Shown piece after piece: positions 8,656-19,514 of a stretch of 64,000 nt of DNA. The DNA lies in contig JAWKTN010000004.1 in the NCBI GenBank assembly GCA_041399065.1, positions 620,001-684,000 of the forward strand. The letters are read 5' to 3'. Under the pieces are notes generated by a model. That model searched no databases. It saw nothing but the letters and a program-made list of their open reading frames with translations, and had not been told where the DNA came from. Within the stretch, counting starts at the first letter, position 1; every line of letters starts with the position of its first letter. The stretch is from JAGQPD01 sp020426865 (GTDB lineage: Bacteria > Planctomycetota > Planctomycetia > Pirellulales > Pirellulaceae). The position numbers and the translations under genes were made by a program.

Positions 8656-9087
8656 GTCGAATTTCTCCTGCTTGAACCTAAGTGCCTCGCCGAGGCGTGT
8701 TGAATGCAAGTTGACGAGGGGGCCTGCGTTTTTGGCAGGTCGCCCTCCAGGCCCCGCCTTATAGGCAAACGTCATGCCAAACAGAAAAACTACCCGAAAA
8801 CCACCGGCACGCAACGACTTACGCGAGGTCACCTACCTGCCAATCCATGACATGGCCGGCCGAAACTGCGGGAACATGCCAGAATGGCAGACGGAGGAAA
8901 CGCACTCGTCCGACGTAACGGAAGCTGATCAACTGGCCGCCCCGACAGCTATTCCACCCCGACGGCTGTTCCAGCAAGGTACTATTCCCGCGAGACGCTG
9001 TTCCCGTGAGGCGCTGTTCCCGAACGGCGGTGGCGACTAAGATAGGGGTATTGTCGTCCGTCGCGGTTGGGAAACCAATTCTAGCGT
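8656..9087. other. Divergent intergenic region between groEL and the giant exported proteins
   Basis: 432 bp without a convincing gene. On the groEL side there is a short dyad GCCTCG-C-CGAGGC at 8684-8696, about 29 bases before the groEL start, and a longer inverted repeat GGGGCCTG (8719-8726) with CAGGCCCC (8748-8755). Towards the plus-strand gene, degenerate 16-bp repeats containing CGCTGTTCCC occur (8990-9021). An 88-residue open frame at 8774-9040 has composition unlike a protein and is not called. Confidence 0.5.
8684..8755 (-). promoter_or_regulatory. Dyads upstream of groEL, possible heat-shock control region
   Basis: Two inverted repeats lie within 100 bases of the groEL GTG start: GCCTCG-C-CGAGGC (8684-8696), and GGGGCCTG paired with CAGGCCCC across 21 bases (8719-8755). 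Neither is a CIRCE element. Their placement just upstream of the first chaperone gene is consistent with an operator or a structured 5' leader, but nothing in the sequence identifies the regulator. Confidence 0.3.
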
Positions 9088-12000
9088 GTGGCGGACGAAT
9101 CCAACTTGTCTATCCGTGATGGCATCTCGCGCCCAGACGGTCCGGTATGGTGGTCCGCGTCCGGGCATTGGCTGTCAGCATCCGGCAAAAGTGTCGAACG
9201 TACATTGGACGATCCGTTAGCGATGCCCACTCGATACCCTAACCGCGAACTGAATCGAGGGCGAACGGCGCCCCTGGCCTGCCGACGACGTTCCATGCGA
9301 CGACGTTCAATGCGACGGTGGACTGAGCAGACGAGGTTTTGGTGGCTGGTTCTGTTGTTTTTTTGGGGAAGCGGTTCGGTGGCGACGGTTCCTGAGCGAG
9401 GTGCGATGGCTCAGTCGCCACCTGTGGTCGCGCCAACGGACGTCGAGCGTCCGGGGCCGGCCGCGGTTGATCCGGTACCGTTGACAGATAAGGAACGCGG
9501 CGACCGATCACTTGTACCCATTACGAAGGTCCGCGACAAGGACGGCACCCTGATCCAGATTCCGGACATCACGCAGGAGGAATTGGACAAGGCGTATCGC
9601 ATGCTGCAGCAGCTTGAGCACCCGACACGGCCACCGGACTACAGTCTCCAGCGGATTGAGCTTGACGGCGAAGTAAAGGGGGACCGAGCCGCGTTGCAGG
9701 TGCGGTTCCACATTGACGTGCAGTCTTTGGCAACGATCGCGATTCCATTGCGATTGAACAATGCCGTCATGACGGAGCCGGCAGTGATCCCCGATCAGGT
9801 TGCTGGCTACATCACGCCGGACGATGACGGAGGGTATACGTACTGGGTAACGCCAACGGCGAAAGGGACTCACGACATCCAATTACGGGTCAGTGTGCCG
9901 GTCGCGAAGACCGGTGAGCAATCGCGAGTGCAACTGGATGTCCCGCGCGCGACGATATCTCGGTTGGCACTACGGGTTCCGGGCGGCAAGGCGGTGGCCC
10001 GAACATCGAGCGATATACCATCATTACGTCAGTCACGGATAAGCGATGAAACGAGCCTGATCACGGCCGATGGGTTTTCGGGGCGATTCGATTTGAGTTG
10101 GAGTGCCACTGAAGCGAACGACCAGGCAACATCGGCGTTGTTCGAAGCTCGGGGCGTGGTGATGGCCAGGGTTCGCAGTGCCAGCAACGCAACGATTGAC
10201 GCCACGTTCTACTTGCGCAATTTTGGCAAGCCGATGAACAACGTAAAAATTCGCCTGCCGCGGGGATGCCGGCTGGTTCAGGATCGACATCCGCGTTACG
10301 AAATAAAGCTTGCAGAGCCCGAAAGCAACGCCAACACCGGCCTGGTCGCCGACGTAACATTTCTTCAGCAGCCCGAGCCCGACGAGCAGTTCGAGATTCG
10401 ACTGTCGACAGAGCTGGCGATCGAAAGCGGCGACACCAACGAGTCTTTTCGTCCATTGGCATTCGAAGTCATCGGAGCATTACGCCACTATGGGACGGTA
10501 ACCCTGCAAGCCGACGGCGATTGGCTATTGAAGTGGCAGGAGTCTCCTGATGTTACGCGCATTGCCACGCCGCCAGAGCAGCTATCGCTATCGGGAGTCG
10601 TCGCGACGTTCAGCTACCAACGTCAGCCCGCGGAACTGTCGGTTTGGGTTACTCCCAAGTCGTCGAATGTCCAGGTCGAGCCGATCTATCACATCGACCT
10701 GACCGCCGACGCAAATAACATCAACGCCGTACTGACAGCCAACATGAAGGTCGATATTCTCGGTGCAGGACGTTGGCAGCTAGAGGCAGACTTCACGGGG
10801 TGGCAGGTCACAGGTACATACGCGGAGGGGCTGGTCAAGAATGACGCTATCGACCGTGGACAGGTCTCGCCGCTGGAAATCCCATTTTCGCAACAGGTTG
10901 CCCGTCAATTCAATATGCAGATCACGGCGAGACGCACCATCGAACGGGCCCAAGGGAGCCTCGAGTTGCGTTTGCCCTTTATGCTGGATGCGATGCCATC
11001 GTCAGCGTTGGTCGTATTGACGATCGCCGACAACATCGACCTCGCTGCGACACACGAGACGTTGACCATGCTTGCGCCGGAGAACGTACCGGAAGAACTG
11101 GAATTACCGCAATACGACGAACGTCCGCCACTGTGTTATCGATACCATGGCGACCCGCAGAACTTTCGCTTGGAGTACTTGTACACGATACTCGAGCAGC
11201 AGGTGAGCGTTGACGTTGCGACAACGCTGACGGCGGCACCGGACTACATCGCTGTCGAGCAGCGATTTCACTACTTGGTGCGCCACGCCGCCGTACCGAA
11301 TGTGACGTTGGGGCTTCGGCGAGAACTGGCAGCCATCCTTCGAGAAGATCCGACGTTCGAACTGCGATTGGGAGCCGAACGATTGGAGACTCTGCCAACG
11401 GCACCGACGCAAGGTCCACCCGGAACGGGGAATGAACTCGTAGCGTGGCCGCTTTATTTGCGTCAAGCGACCAAGGGGCATTTCGATGTGACGCTTGGCT
11501 ACAAAATCCCTGTGGGAACAACGTACCAACTTGATTCAGCACGTAACTCCATCCCCTTGGCAGTACCGCTGAATACGGAATCGGTCCGCAATCAGTTGAC
11601 GATTCATGCACACCCGCAGGTCGACGTACGCGCCGTAGATGGTACGTGGTCGCCTCGAACGCTGGTTGACGCATCATCGACATCGCGTGACGTAGCGTGG
11701 TCGCGGCTTGGTGAATCACCTCAAATCGAAGTGGCGGCACAAACGGTGGACGAAGGGAGCGTACATACGTCCCGAGTGGAGCAGGCATACTATCAAACGT
11801 GGTTGACCCACACGACTCGGCGGGATCGTGCGGTGTTTCGCATAACGACGTCGGACGACACGTTAAGCTTCAACTTGCCAGCCACGAGTTCCGATCGAAA
11901 TAACATTCACGTTTTCGTGGACGGACACGATGCGGAGGGACAATGGGACATCCCTTCCGATGGTACTCTAACCTTGCGTCTCGCCCCTATCGAGCGACGA

Positions 12001-12714
12001 ACGATCAACGTCGAGATATTTCAATCGCATCCGCACCGACCGCAGCGGGGCCGCATCGCATTTGACGTTCCCGTAGTGCTAGGTAGCACGGACATTCAAC
12101 AAACTTATTGGCAGTTCGTACTGCCGGGCGACGAGCATGTGATCGTTCCACCAGCCGACTGGGCCACTGAAGATACTTGGGGTTGGCAACGATACTATTG
12201 GGGCCGCCGACCGAGGTACTCGCAGCGTTTTCTGGAGAATTGGATCGACGGTACGCAACAGCATTCGCCGTCCAACAGCGCAAACGAGTATCTCTACAGT
12301 AGCTATGGCATGCCGACTAATGTGGTGCTGTATACGACCAGCCGTCGCGTCATCGTATTTGTCGGTGCTGCTTCCGTGCTGATCGCCGGATTGAGCTTTA
12401 TCTATGTGCCTGTTTTGCGTCATGCCAGTGTGTTTCTCGCCGTTGGCGTCATGTTGTCGGCGGTCGCGATGTTGTTGCCCACCGCAATTATCGCTGCCCA
12501 ATTGATGGGAATCGGGTTGCTCCTGCTGCTAGTGGCGCAGCTATTGTTTTGGATAACGTCTCGGCCCAGTGTGCCTGTAGTACGCGCTGGCAGCACGGTC
12601 ACGACTGCGTCCCCGTCCGCCAGCGGTCGCGCACGTTTGGCGACCACGGATATCACACCGTCGTCACGGGAATCGATCACGATTCCCGCGCTACCCTTGT
12701 CCGATTCAACCTAG
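9088..12714 (+). CDS. Giant exported protein with C-terminal membrane segments (1208 aa), unknown
   Basis: The frame opens at GTG 9088, but an ATG at 9223 is equally possible; both precede a signal-like sequence made of a basic run (RRRSMRRRSMRRW), a hydrophobic core (FWWLVLLFFWGSGSVA) and a likely cleavage after GAMA. The long middle part is predicted beta-rich with no catalytic motif I recognise. Near the C-terminus (about residues 1084-1155) three or four hydrophobic helices follow, then a short Ser/Thr-rich tail. A stretch near residues 240-290 (KGTHDIQLRVSVPVAKTGEQ) resembles the second half of the next gene's product. The two genes are 16 bp apart and surely co-transcribed. A cell-surface or envelope role is inferred. 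Confidence 0.85.
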   Translation: MADESNLSIRDGISRPDGPVWWSASGHWLSASGKSVERTLDDPLAMPTRYPNRELNRGRTAPLACRRRSMRRRSMRRWTEQTRFWWLVLLFFWGSGSVATVPERGAMAQSPPVVAPTDVERPGPAAVDPVPLTDKERGDRSLVPITKVRDKDGTLIQIPDITQEELDKAYRMLQQLEHPTRPPDYSLQRIELDGEVKGDRAALQVRFHIDVQSLATIAIPLRLNNAVMTEPAVIPDQVAGYITPDDDGGYTYWVTPTAKGTHDIQLRVSVPVAKTGEQSRVQLDVPRATISRLALRVPGGKAVARTSSDIPSLRQSRISDETSLITADGFSGRFDLSWSATEANDQATSALFEARGVVMARVRSASNATIDATFYLRNFGKPMNNVKIRLPRGCRLVQDRHPRYEIKLAEPESNANTGLVADVTFLQQPEPDEQFEIRLSTELAIESGDTNESFRPLAFEVIGALRHYGTVTLQADGDWLLKWQESPDVTRIATPPEQLSLSGVVATFSYQRQPAELSVWVTPKSSNVQVEPIYHIDLTADANNINAVLTANMKVDILGAGRWQLEADFTGWQVTGTYAEGLVKNDAIDRGQVSPLEIPFSQQVARQFNMQITARRTIERAQGSLELRLPFMLDAMPSSALVVLTIADNIDLAATHETLTMLAPENVPEELELPQYDERPPLCYRYHGDPQNFRLEYLYTILEQQVSVDVATTLTAAPDYIAVEQRFHYLVRHAAVPNVTLGLRRELAAILREDPTFELRLGAERLETLPTAPTQGPPGTGNELVAWPLYLRQATKGHFDVTLGYKIPVGTTYQLDSARNSIPLAVPLNTESVRNQLTIHAHPQVDVRAVDGTWSPRTLVDASSTSRDVAWSRLGESPQIEVAAQTVDEGSVHTSRVEQAYYQTWLTHTTRRDRAVFRITTSDDTLSFNLPATSSDRNNIHVFVDGHDAEGQWDIPSDGTLTLRLAPIERRTINVEIFQSHPHRPQRGRIAFDVPVVLGSTDIQQTYWQFVLPGDEHVIVPPADWATEDTWGWQRYYWGRRPRYSQRFLENWIDGTQQHSPSNSANEYLYSSYGMPTNVVLYTTSRRVIVFVGAASVLIAGLSFIYVPVLRHASVFLAVGVMLSAVAMLLPTAIIAAQLMGIGLLLLLVAQLLFWITSRPSVPVVRAGSTVTTASPSASGRARLATTDITPSSRESITIPALPLSDST
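9283..9315 (+). repeat. 15-bp tandem repeat within the signal region
   Basis: The unit CGACGACGTTCCATG is followed by a one-base variant, CGACGACGTTCAATG, and then a partial third copy. It encodes the repeated MRRRS of the basic n-region. Confidence 0.7.
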
Positions 12715-12730
12715 ACGCCAAACTCCGACT

Positions 12731-15700
12731 GTGAACATAACTCCGGCCAACACGACACCATCCTGTCGGCGACCAAGGCGATCGGGGGACGGGGCGCTGG
12801 GGCCCGGTCCCTTGGTCATTTGGTTCCTCCTGACGCCGTGCGTCGTCGCTGTAGCCGTGGACACCGGGGACTGTCGTGGACAAGATTATCGCGTCATCCA
12901 AGTCCAGGAAACCGACCTGCCGACGCTGGCCCCGGGCTTCCGGCCGATGCGAACCGACGAGTTCCAGTCCCGCCTGCGCCAGTGGCGACAGCGAGGAAAG
13001 GACGATCACCGAGGAGCACGGATCGAGCAGGCACTCTACGTGGCACGTTGGGAAAACGGACAACTGGTCGACGGCGTCGCTCAATGGCAGGTAAGCCCAC
13101 CGGCGGGAAACAGCGAACCCTTGGCGATGGGCGCCTGTAATCTGCCGATGCGTGACGCGATGTGGCAAGATGCCGAACCGCTACCGGCAGTTCTTGGGAC
13201 CGGAGCAGATGGCGAGACGCAGCTACTGGTCAGCAAATCGGGGACGCTAACATTTCGTTGGAATAAACATGGCGACCACGACCCCTTTGGTCTTGTTCGT
13301 TTTCCGCTTCGCCTCCCACCGGCGCCGGTAAATCGAATTGAGATTGAGGTGCCAGCAGGATACACACTGCTCAGTTCCCACGGGATCACGACTCGGTTGA
13401 CGATGGATCGTGAAGACGTACCGGGGAAAGGAGAATCGAAGGGGGAGGGGCGGCCGCAGGAGTCATGGACTCGATGGCGCATTGATTTGGGGGCAGCCGC
13501 CGGTGTGGAGTTGCAGGTCGTCAGCAACGACCCGGCATCGCCAACCAGGCCATTTACGGTCTATCGCCAACAGTCATCCTACGCAATATCGTCGGAAGGG
13601 ATCCGGCTGACGGAAGATTTCCGTTTGAGAATTGTCGGCCAATCCCTCAAACGCATGCAGCTTCAGCTGGAGGATCGCGTCCAGCTTACCCGGATACGGC
13701 ACGGGGCGACAGAAATTGCCTGGACGCAGACGAAGTTGCCTGGGTCCTCGGACTCGATCGTGACACTCGACTTTCCCGAACCACTTGCTGGTGCCAACGA
13801 ATCGCTTCGGCTATTCGCGATCGTGAATTCGCAGCGGACGGTAGCGGCGGGCCAAGGAGCGACCGATAACGAAGCACAGGCGGTTGCTCACATTCCCCTG
13901 CCATTACAATTGCCGCGAATGCGTCCGCTCGACATGGTGTGGCAAGAATCCAATGCCACGGTTTCCGTCGAGGCGCCTTGGGAGCTCAAACGCCTGATCA
14001 CAGACCAGTGTCAACAAACGGGGCTGCGACGCCTGGCGTTGCCCCAACGCGGTGAAGAGGCGGAATTCCAGTTCTTTGCCGCCGATGGGCAGATTGCCGT
14101 CACACTAGATCGGATCACTCCCAAGTTGCACGCACAAACCGGGACGACCGTCATCATCAACGGCGAGCATACTCGCGGAGAGATGATTGCGGAATTGACT
14201 TCGGCACGTGGCGACGCATTCAGCATCGTTGGTGTTGTACCGGATGGATGGAATGTCGAAACGATTGTGTGCGATCCATCGGACCAGTTGCAGGATTGGC
14301 GGACGATCCCAAATTTGGGGGAGACCGGGCGACAGTTGCAGATCGATCTGAAAACGCCTCTACAACCTGGCAGGCCCCTGCAATTGGCGTTGGCAGCGAG
14401 CCGGGAACGTAGTGCCCCCGGAGCCTTGCTCGATGCGAACGATTTTCAAATCGTGCTGTTAAGGGAGGTAACGATTGATCGTCGGCTTATTGATTTGCGG
14501 GCGGAATCGCCGTTGCGGATTGTCCAGCTGGAGGGGACGCCACTTGAATGGCTTGATGCCACCAACATGCCTAAAGGTGACGCCAGCTTGATCGCGGCTC
14601 AACCCGGAGACTATGTCTTTGCGTGCCAACGGGGCACTAGCGACCTGCGGTTTCAGGTACAGGGACGTAATGCCAGTTATAATGCGGAAACGATGGTCAC
14701 GATGTTCGTGACCGAGACCCGGATCGACGAGCAGATAAGAATTCATTGCCGCCCTATTGAAGGAGAGGGGTATGTAAATCGCTTACTGGTACAGGTCATC
14801 CCAGCCAGCGATGACTCTTGGAAGTGGCGGATGTCCGATGATCCAGACCAACCGCTGCTGGCACGCAAACTGTCACTGCAACAGCAGCAGCAATTGGGAA
14901 TCGTGCTCCCGGGTGAGCTGTGGGAGATCACGCCCACCTCGACCGCGCACGCCGACCTGGTGGTCGTCGGCGATCGGGCTCGAGACATCACAGGTACGAA
15001 TGCGTCCCCAGCGCTTACGCTTTGCCAACTACCGCAAGCTACCCAACAGACATCCCAGATTTCGATCCAGATGTCCGATGAGACGCCTCCAGTCTTTCAG
15101 TTACACGAATCTTTTCGCCGACTGTCGGGCCACCTAAACGCATCGCCGGATCGTCGCCAACGATCGGTCACCTTTTCCTATGAGGCCGCCGCCCTTGTCG
15201 ATGCTCAGCGTCCATCAACGTTTCGTAGATCGGGCGAACCGACGGGGGATAAACAGGGAATTGTTCACCAATTACACCTTACGACCGCGCTCGATTTGAA
15301 AGGCCGGCGAGTACACTCCGCGACCTTTGTCGTCAATACGCAACATCGTTCTTCGGTGAATCTAACGCTTCCCGAGGGACAAAAAATATCACGCGTCACC
15401 GTCGACGGAATAGAGGTCGCAAATCCCCGTGTCGATTCAGCAAACAATCGGGTATCACTGCCCGTTCCCGTTGATAAGAATGACACGCTATTGGAAGTCA
15501 TTTGGACCGAATCCAGAAACCGCGTCGGCCTGCTTTCCACGCTCACTCCGGCGTGGCCTTCGATCGACTGCGTTGTGTGCACTCGCCGGTGGACCGTCCA
15601 GCTGCCCAGTTGCCTCAACATCGCCGCCCGCCCGCCGGCCCCTCCTCCGCCGCTCGGTTTTTTCACGAGGAGCGACGGGCGCAGTGACTACTCCTCCCGC

Positions 15701-18700
15701 CAGTCTGCCCCCTTCCCTCCCGAACCGATCGCCGACCGTCGGAGAGAATTTGCCGGTTTGCACTCGCACGAGATTCCGCTCTCCCGCACCCATATATCGA
15801 GTATCTATATATACCGTCGCGCCTGGTGGATCGCGATCGGCTGGGGGTCATTCTTCCTCGCGGGACTATTCGCGATCCTGCTGCGTCGCCGGTTTCTTCT
15901 GGTCATCGTCCCCGTCGCCGCAATGATGGGCGCAGTGGCAATCTGGCTCGTCCCACCCGGTTCGTTCGTGGTCCAGGCGATCGCCGCAGGCGTGTTGGTC
16001 GCCTATGGACTGGCCGGCCTGGGGCTGCAACATCTTTGCGGCGAGAGAGGCAACGATCGCAGCAGGTCGCATCGCACGGAGTTCGGATCGCCTTCCAGCC
16101 TGACGACGACGATCCGGGGGACGGCATCGTCGTTGGTTTTTCTGTTGATTTGGTGCGGAGTCGGCGGTGCCATCGCCCAGGATACCGTCCAGGATACTGC
16201 CCGAGAATCGACGCAAGGCATTACTTCCAACGGGATCCAGGGGGCACCGGTCGCAACTCCAAAGCAGCAAGAGGTCTTCGTCTTGGTTGACGACGAGTTA
16301 AAACGGACGACGGATTACGTCTACGTAAGTCCGCAGTTCTACGCCCAACTGGTTGGTCCCCGGCACGATGATGACAACGGGGGGGACGGTTGGTTAGTTC
16401 GTTCGGCGGACTATCGAATCGATTTGGCGAGCGATGCCAGGATGGCGAATGAACCGCGGACGGAAACCATCCGGGCGAGTTATCAGTGCGAATTGTTTGG
16501 TCATACGGCGTTTGTGTCGTTGCCGTGGGAACCGAGCGAATGGGCGGAAGACACGACCAGCATTTATCTTGACGGTCGCCCGGTTTTACCGGTGTTGAAC
16601 GGCGGCAAGATGAGCATCTATGTCGAGGGGGAAGGCCGCCATCGCCTGGAATGGGCTGTGCGGATCGACGTCCGGGCGACCGGAGCGGACAATGCCATTG
16701 AGATGTCAATACCAGCGGTAGCAGATTCTCGGTTAACATTGTTTGCATCGGATTCGATAGCTGCGTTGCGAGTCCCTTCGGCAGAGGGGCGGGTGCAATG
16801 GGACCGCGCCAGTGGTCGTTGTTCGGCGGATCTGGGGCCGACGAAGCGGTTGGCCATCGAATGGACGACAACGAATGAGATCGGCAGCGACGCGGCGGAA
16901 CCGATTGTAGACGAACTTGTTTGGTTGCGAGTTCAACCTGGCGCGGTCACGCTCGAGGCCCAGCTGACGTTGCCCGCTTCCGATGTCAAGCTACGACGAG
17001 TTCGTGTCGTCGCCGACGCGAATCTGAGGCTGTTGCCGCAATCGCAATTGGTCCCGACTTATAGTGAACGTATATCGGACGGTCAATTGCAGAGATGGAC
17101 GTTCGATATCAATGATGCTGATGCAGCGGTACCACAACTTCAATTGCGTTTCTTGGTTACTCGGGCATCGGGGATCGGCAATTTGTCAGTGCCGCGTGTT
17201 GAGCTCTCCGGATACCAGATTGGTAGGCGGTTACTTGGCGTCTCGGTCGATTCGTCGCTGACGTATGAGATCAACAACAACATTAGGTCGACGCGACTAC
17301 CGGTTGAGCAATTCCGAGCACTTTGGAACGGGGCCAGTGACGTCCCGCTGCTCGCGGTTGATTTAACCAATGGAGAGCACGTATGGAGCATCAACACGCA
17401 GGTGCGTCCGGGAACTGTAGCGGTCGACCAACAGCTGGAATTGTCGTGTGGACTTCGGCGTTGGTACTATAGCTACACGGGACACGTCCGGGACGTGATT
17501 GGCGAACGTTATCACTGCGAGCTAACGGTCCCACGGGGATTGATTGTGGAGTCCATTGAGGTTTACGTGGACGAGCAATTGCGTGAATGCCGTTGGAGTC
17601 CAGTGGAATCCAACTTGATCGATGTTCTGATGGTCGAAGCGTTGTCGAAACCCCACCGCATCGAGTTGCGGGGTTACCTGATCTGCGAGACGCCAGCTGA
17701 GGGAGAGGAACTGACCACGACGACAATTGAGTTGGTCAACTCAAATCGAAGCACTCTTGAGTGGAGGGTCATGCGGGAGGAAGACACCAATGTCGAGATA
17801 CTCGCCACCGACGGCATGATTCCCGCGACCGGTGCCGACGCCGCTCGAAGCGGACTGACCGTCGCTCGGTTTCTGCAGCAGGGCGCCGAAACGCCAGAGC
17901 TCCGCGTCCGCACTACGCCCAACGTCTGTCAGTTGATTGGGCAAAGCGTCATTCGCTTATTGCGCGATGAAGCGACCTGGTACGCGGAGCTGAAGTGTCA
18001 TGCCACGATTCTGGAAGGGAAGGTCGACACGCTATCGTTTTCGCTGCCGGACAACTGGGAACCATCTCCGCAAACCGCTGGCGAGTTCAGCTGGCAGACG
18101 GTTCAGGTACGCAAGGGGGAGCGGCGACTGATATTACAACGAAACCGTGACGCCGGAAACGATGTCCAATTCACGATTCGCGGCCTGCTCGACACGACCG
18201 AAGGCGTGCAGGTACCGCGTATTGTACCGTGGGGAACTGCGAAATCTCTTGACGAGTACATCGTATTTCCGACCCGGATTGGGAACGAAATGGCAACCTG
18301 GGAGTTACAACAATTGACGCCCATCGACCAGCGGGGGATCGATTCCTTGGACTTATTCGATGGTTTGAACGACATGGATGCATGGAAAGCCTGCCAGGTG
18401 CGGGGCCCACAGGCCGACGCCAGGTTAAGCACGAGAACAATGTCGAATGCCTCGATTCGTATGCCGTTGATCGACGTATCTGTCGGTGTTGATCGCGACG
18501 GGTATACCGGCTGCATGTCATGCTACACCATTCCGTCGCAAAATGGAAACGACGATCTTCGGTTGAGCAAACCTGCCGACATGGATCTGTTGGCGATACG
18601 GATTGACGACGAGGATTGTCCATTCAACGAATTGCCGGATGGCAATTGGCGAATCATGTTGGAGCGTCGGCAGCTACCGTTCCGCATCGATATCTACTTC

Positions 18701-19273
18701 CGCGCGCCTCTGCATTCGTCAATGTGGGGGAGCACGACGGTACTCGTGGCTCCCCGCCCCTTTGTCGCCCGAGTTGACCGAATGCTCTGGAGCGTCGGCA
18801 GCACTGCACGGGTCGGGCGATCATGGCGAATGACCGGGGACCAGGCCTGCGACGCCACCACGCAGACAACGCAGCGCAAGGATGCACTTGCCGGAATCAC
18901 ACCGCAGGTCCCCGTAAGTAATCGAAACGAGCTGCGCAAGATGGCAGTCCAACCCTCGGCACTGGCTTCAGGCAGCGAACCGAGTTGGAGTGTGACTCTT
19001 GCTCGACCGTCCCTTGTGGTGGAGCACCGTGTTCAGATTGCAACGAGCGCATTGATCATGGTGTTGGCGGCACTCGTGTCATTCTTGGCGTCGCCGTTGG
19101 GGGTGAAGTGGGCGGGGCGCGTTGGACCGACGTTGCTTGTCATGTTCGGGTTGATTCTCGTTCTATTTGGCTTTGTTGGGGCAGTAGGAATCGCCCTGGC
19201 AATACTGGGGATCATCGTGAGCGTACCACCAACACGAGCATCTCGACGCACCATGTTCCGCGTTGCTAGCTGA
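12731..19273 (+). CDS. Giant exported membrane-anchored protein (2180 aa), unknown
   Basis: It starts at GTG 12731 with a signal-like hydrophobic segment (LVIWFLLTPCVVAVAV). The first ~1000 residues are beta-rich. Hydrophobic helices follow at about 1023-1100, then another signal-like helix near 1131 ending IAQDTVQ. A second long beta-rich half follows, with three or so C-terminal helices (about 2103-2165). The second half begins like a mature exported protein and has segments resembling the 1208-residue neighbour (GRHRLEWAVRIDVRATGADN against KGTHDIQLRVSVPVAKTGEQ). The product looks like two ancestral exported proteins fused head to tail. No enzyme motif was found. Confidence 0.85.
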   Translation: MNITPANTTPSCRRPRRSGDGALGPGPLVIWFLLTPCVVAVAVDTGDCRGQDYRVIQVQETDLPTLAPGFRPMRTDEFQSRLRQWRQRGKDDHRGARIEQALYVARWENGQLVDGVAQWQVSPPAGNSEPLAMGACNLPMRDAMWQDAEPLPAVLGTGADGETQLLVSKSGTLTFRWNKHGDHDPFGLVRFPLRLPPAPVNRIEIEVPAGYTLLSSHGITTRLTMDREDVPGKGESKGEGRPQESWTRWRIDLGAAAGVELQVVSNDPASPTRPFTVYRQQSSYAISSEGIRLTEDFRLRIVGQSLKRMQLQLEDRVQLTRIRHGATEIAWTQTKLPGSSDSIVTLDFPEPLAGANESLRLFAIVNSQRTVAAGQGATDNEAQAVAHIPLPLQLPRMRPLDMVWQESNATVSVEAPWELKRLITDQCQQTGLRRLALPQRGEEAEFQFFAADGQIAVTLDRITPKLHAQTGTTVIINGEHTRGEMIAELTSARGDAFSIVGVVPDGWNVETIVCDPSDQLQDWRTIPNLGETGRQLQIDLKTPLQPGRPLQLALAASRERSAPGALLDANDFQIVLLREVTIDRRLIDLRAESPLRIVQLEGTPLEWLDATNMPKGDASLIAAQPGDYVFACQRGTSDLRFQVQGRNASYNAETMVTMFVTETRIDEQIRIHCRPIEGEGYVNRLLVQVIPASDDSWKWRMSDDPDQPLLARKLSLQQQQQLGIVLPGELWEITPTSTAHADLVVVGDRARDITGTNASPALTLCQLPQATQQTSQISIQMSDETPPVFQLHESFRRLSGHLNASPDRRQRSVTFSYEAAALVDAQRPSTFRRSGEPTGDKQGIVHQLHLTTALDLKGRRVHSATFVVNTQHRSSVNLTLPEGQKISRVTVDGIEVANPRVDSANNRVSLPVPVDKNDTLLEVIWTESRNRVGLLSTLTPAWPSIDCVVCTRRWTVQLPSCLNIAARPPAPPPPLGFFTRSDGRSDYSSRQSAPFPPEPIADRRREFAGLHSHEIPLSRTHISSIYIYRRAWWIAIGWGSFFLAGLFAILLRRRFLLVIVPVAAMMGAVAIWLVPPGSFVVQAIAAGVLVAYGLAGLGLQHLCGERGNDRSRSHRTEFGSPSSLTTTIRGTASSLVFLLIWCGVGGAIAQDTVQDTARESTQGITSNGIQGAPVATPKQQEVFVLVDDELKRTTDYVYVSPQFYAQLVGPRHDDDNGGDGWLVRSADYRIDLASDARMANEPRTETIRASYQCELFGHTAFVSLPWEPSEWAEDTTSIYLDGRPVLPVLNGGKMSIYVEGEGRHRLEWAVRIDVRATGADNAIEMSIPAVADSRLTLFASDSIAALRVPSAEGRVQWDRASGRCSADLGPTKRLAIEWTTTNEIGSDAAEPIVDELVWLRVQPGAVTLEAQLTLPASDVKLRRVRVVADANLRLLPQSQLVPTYSERISDGQLQRWTFDINDADAAVPQLQLRFLVTRASGIGNLSVPRVELSGYQIGRRLLGVSVDSSLTYEINNNIRSTRLPVEQFRALWNGASDVPLLAVDLTNGEHVWSINTQVRPGTVAVDQQLELSCGLRRWYYSYTGHVRDVIGERYHCELTVPRGLIVESIEVYVDEQLRECRWSPVESNLIDVLMVEALSKPHRIELRGYLICETPAEGEELTTTTIELVNSNRSTLEWRVMREEDTNVEILATDGMIPATGADAARSGLTVARFLQQGAETPELRVRTTPNVCQLIGQSVIRLLRDEATWYAELKCHATILEGKVDTLSFSLPDNWEPSPQTAGEFSWQTVQVRKGERRLILQRNRDAGNDVQFTIRGLLDTTEGVQVPRIVPWGTAKSLDEYIVFPTRIGNEMATWELQQLTPIDQRGIDSLDLFDGLNDMDAWKACQVRGPQADARLSTRTMSNASIRMPLIDVSVGVDRDGYTGCMSCYTIPSQNGNDDLRLSKPADMDLLAIRIDDEDCPFNELPDGNWRIMLERRQLPFRIDIYFRAPLHSSMWGSTTVLVAPRPFVARVDRMLWSVGSTARVGRSWRMTGDQACDATTQTTQRKDALAGITPQVPVSNRNELRKMAVQPSALASGSEPSWSVTLARPSLVVEHRVQIATSALIMVLAALVSFLASPLGVKWAGRVGPTLLVMFGLILVLFGFVGAVGIALAILGIIVSVPPTRASRRTMFRVAS

Positions 19274-19514
19274 TGCCGCCACCACGGCCAGGGCGAGCTT
19301 AGAAACGCTCAGCATTTCGTATTGGCAGTGCAAGTGTCATTTGGTACTTTAACGCTGTCCAACGGGACACGTTTTTGGTTTTGTGAGGGCCGGTTCGACG
19401 GGGAGTCCCGCCACGCCCGCTACAAATCCATTTCGCAAAATGTTCAGAACGTCGCAGTTGGCGGCCGATTTTTGTAATTACAGCCGGTAAGGGCCGACAT
19501 GGAAGGAGGCCGAT

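Noticed and set aside
6397..8800. CIRCE element for HrcA near groES/groEL
   Set aside because: No TTAGCACTC-N9-GAGTGCTAA or close variant was found in the gaps or upstream.
8774..9040. 88-residue plus-strand frame in the groEL divergent region
   Set aside because: No ribosome site, Arg/Pro-heavy composition, and it overlaps repeats; it looks like chance.
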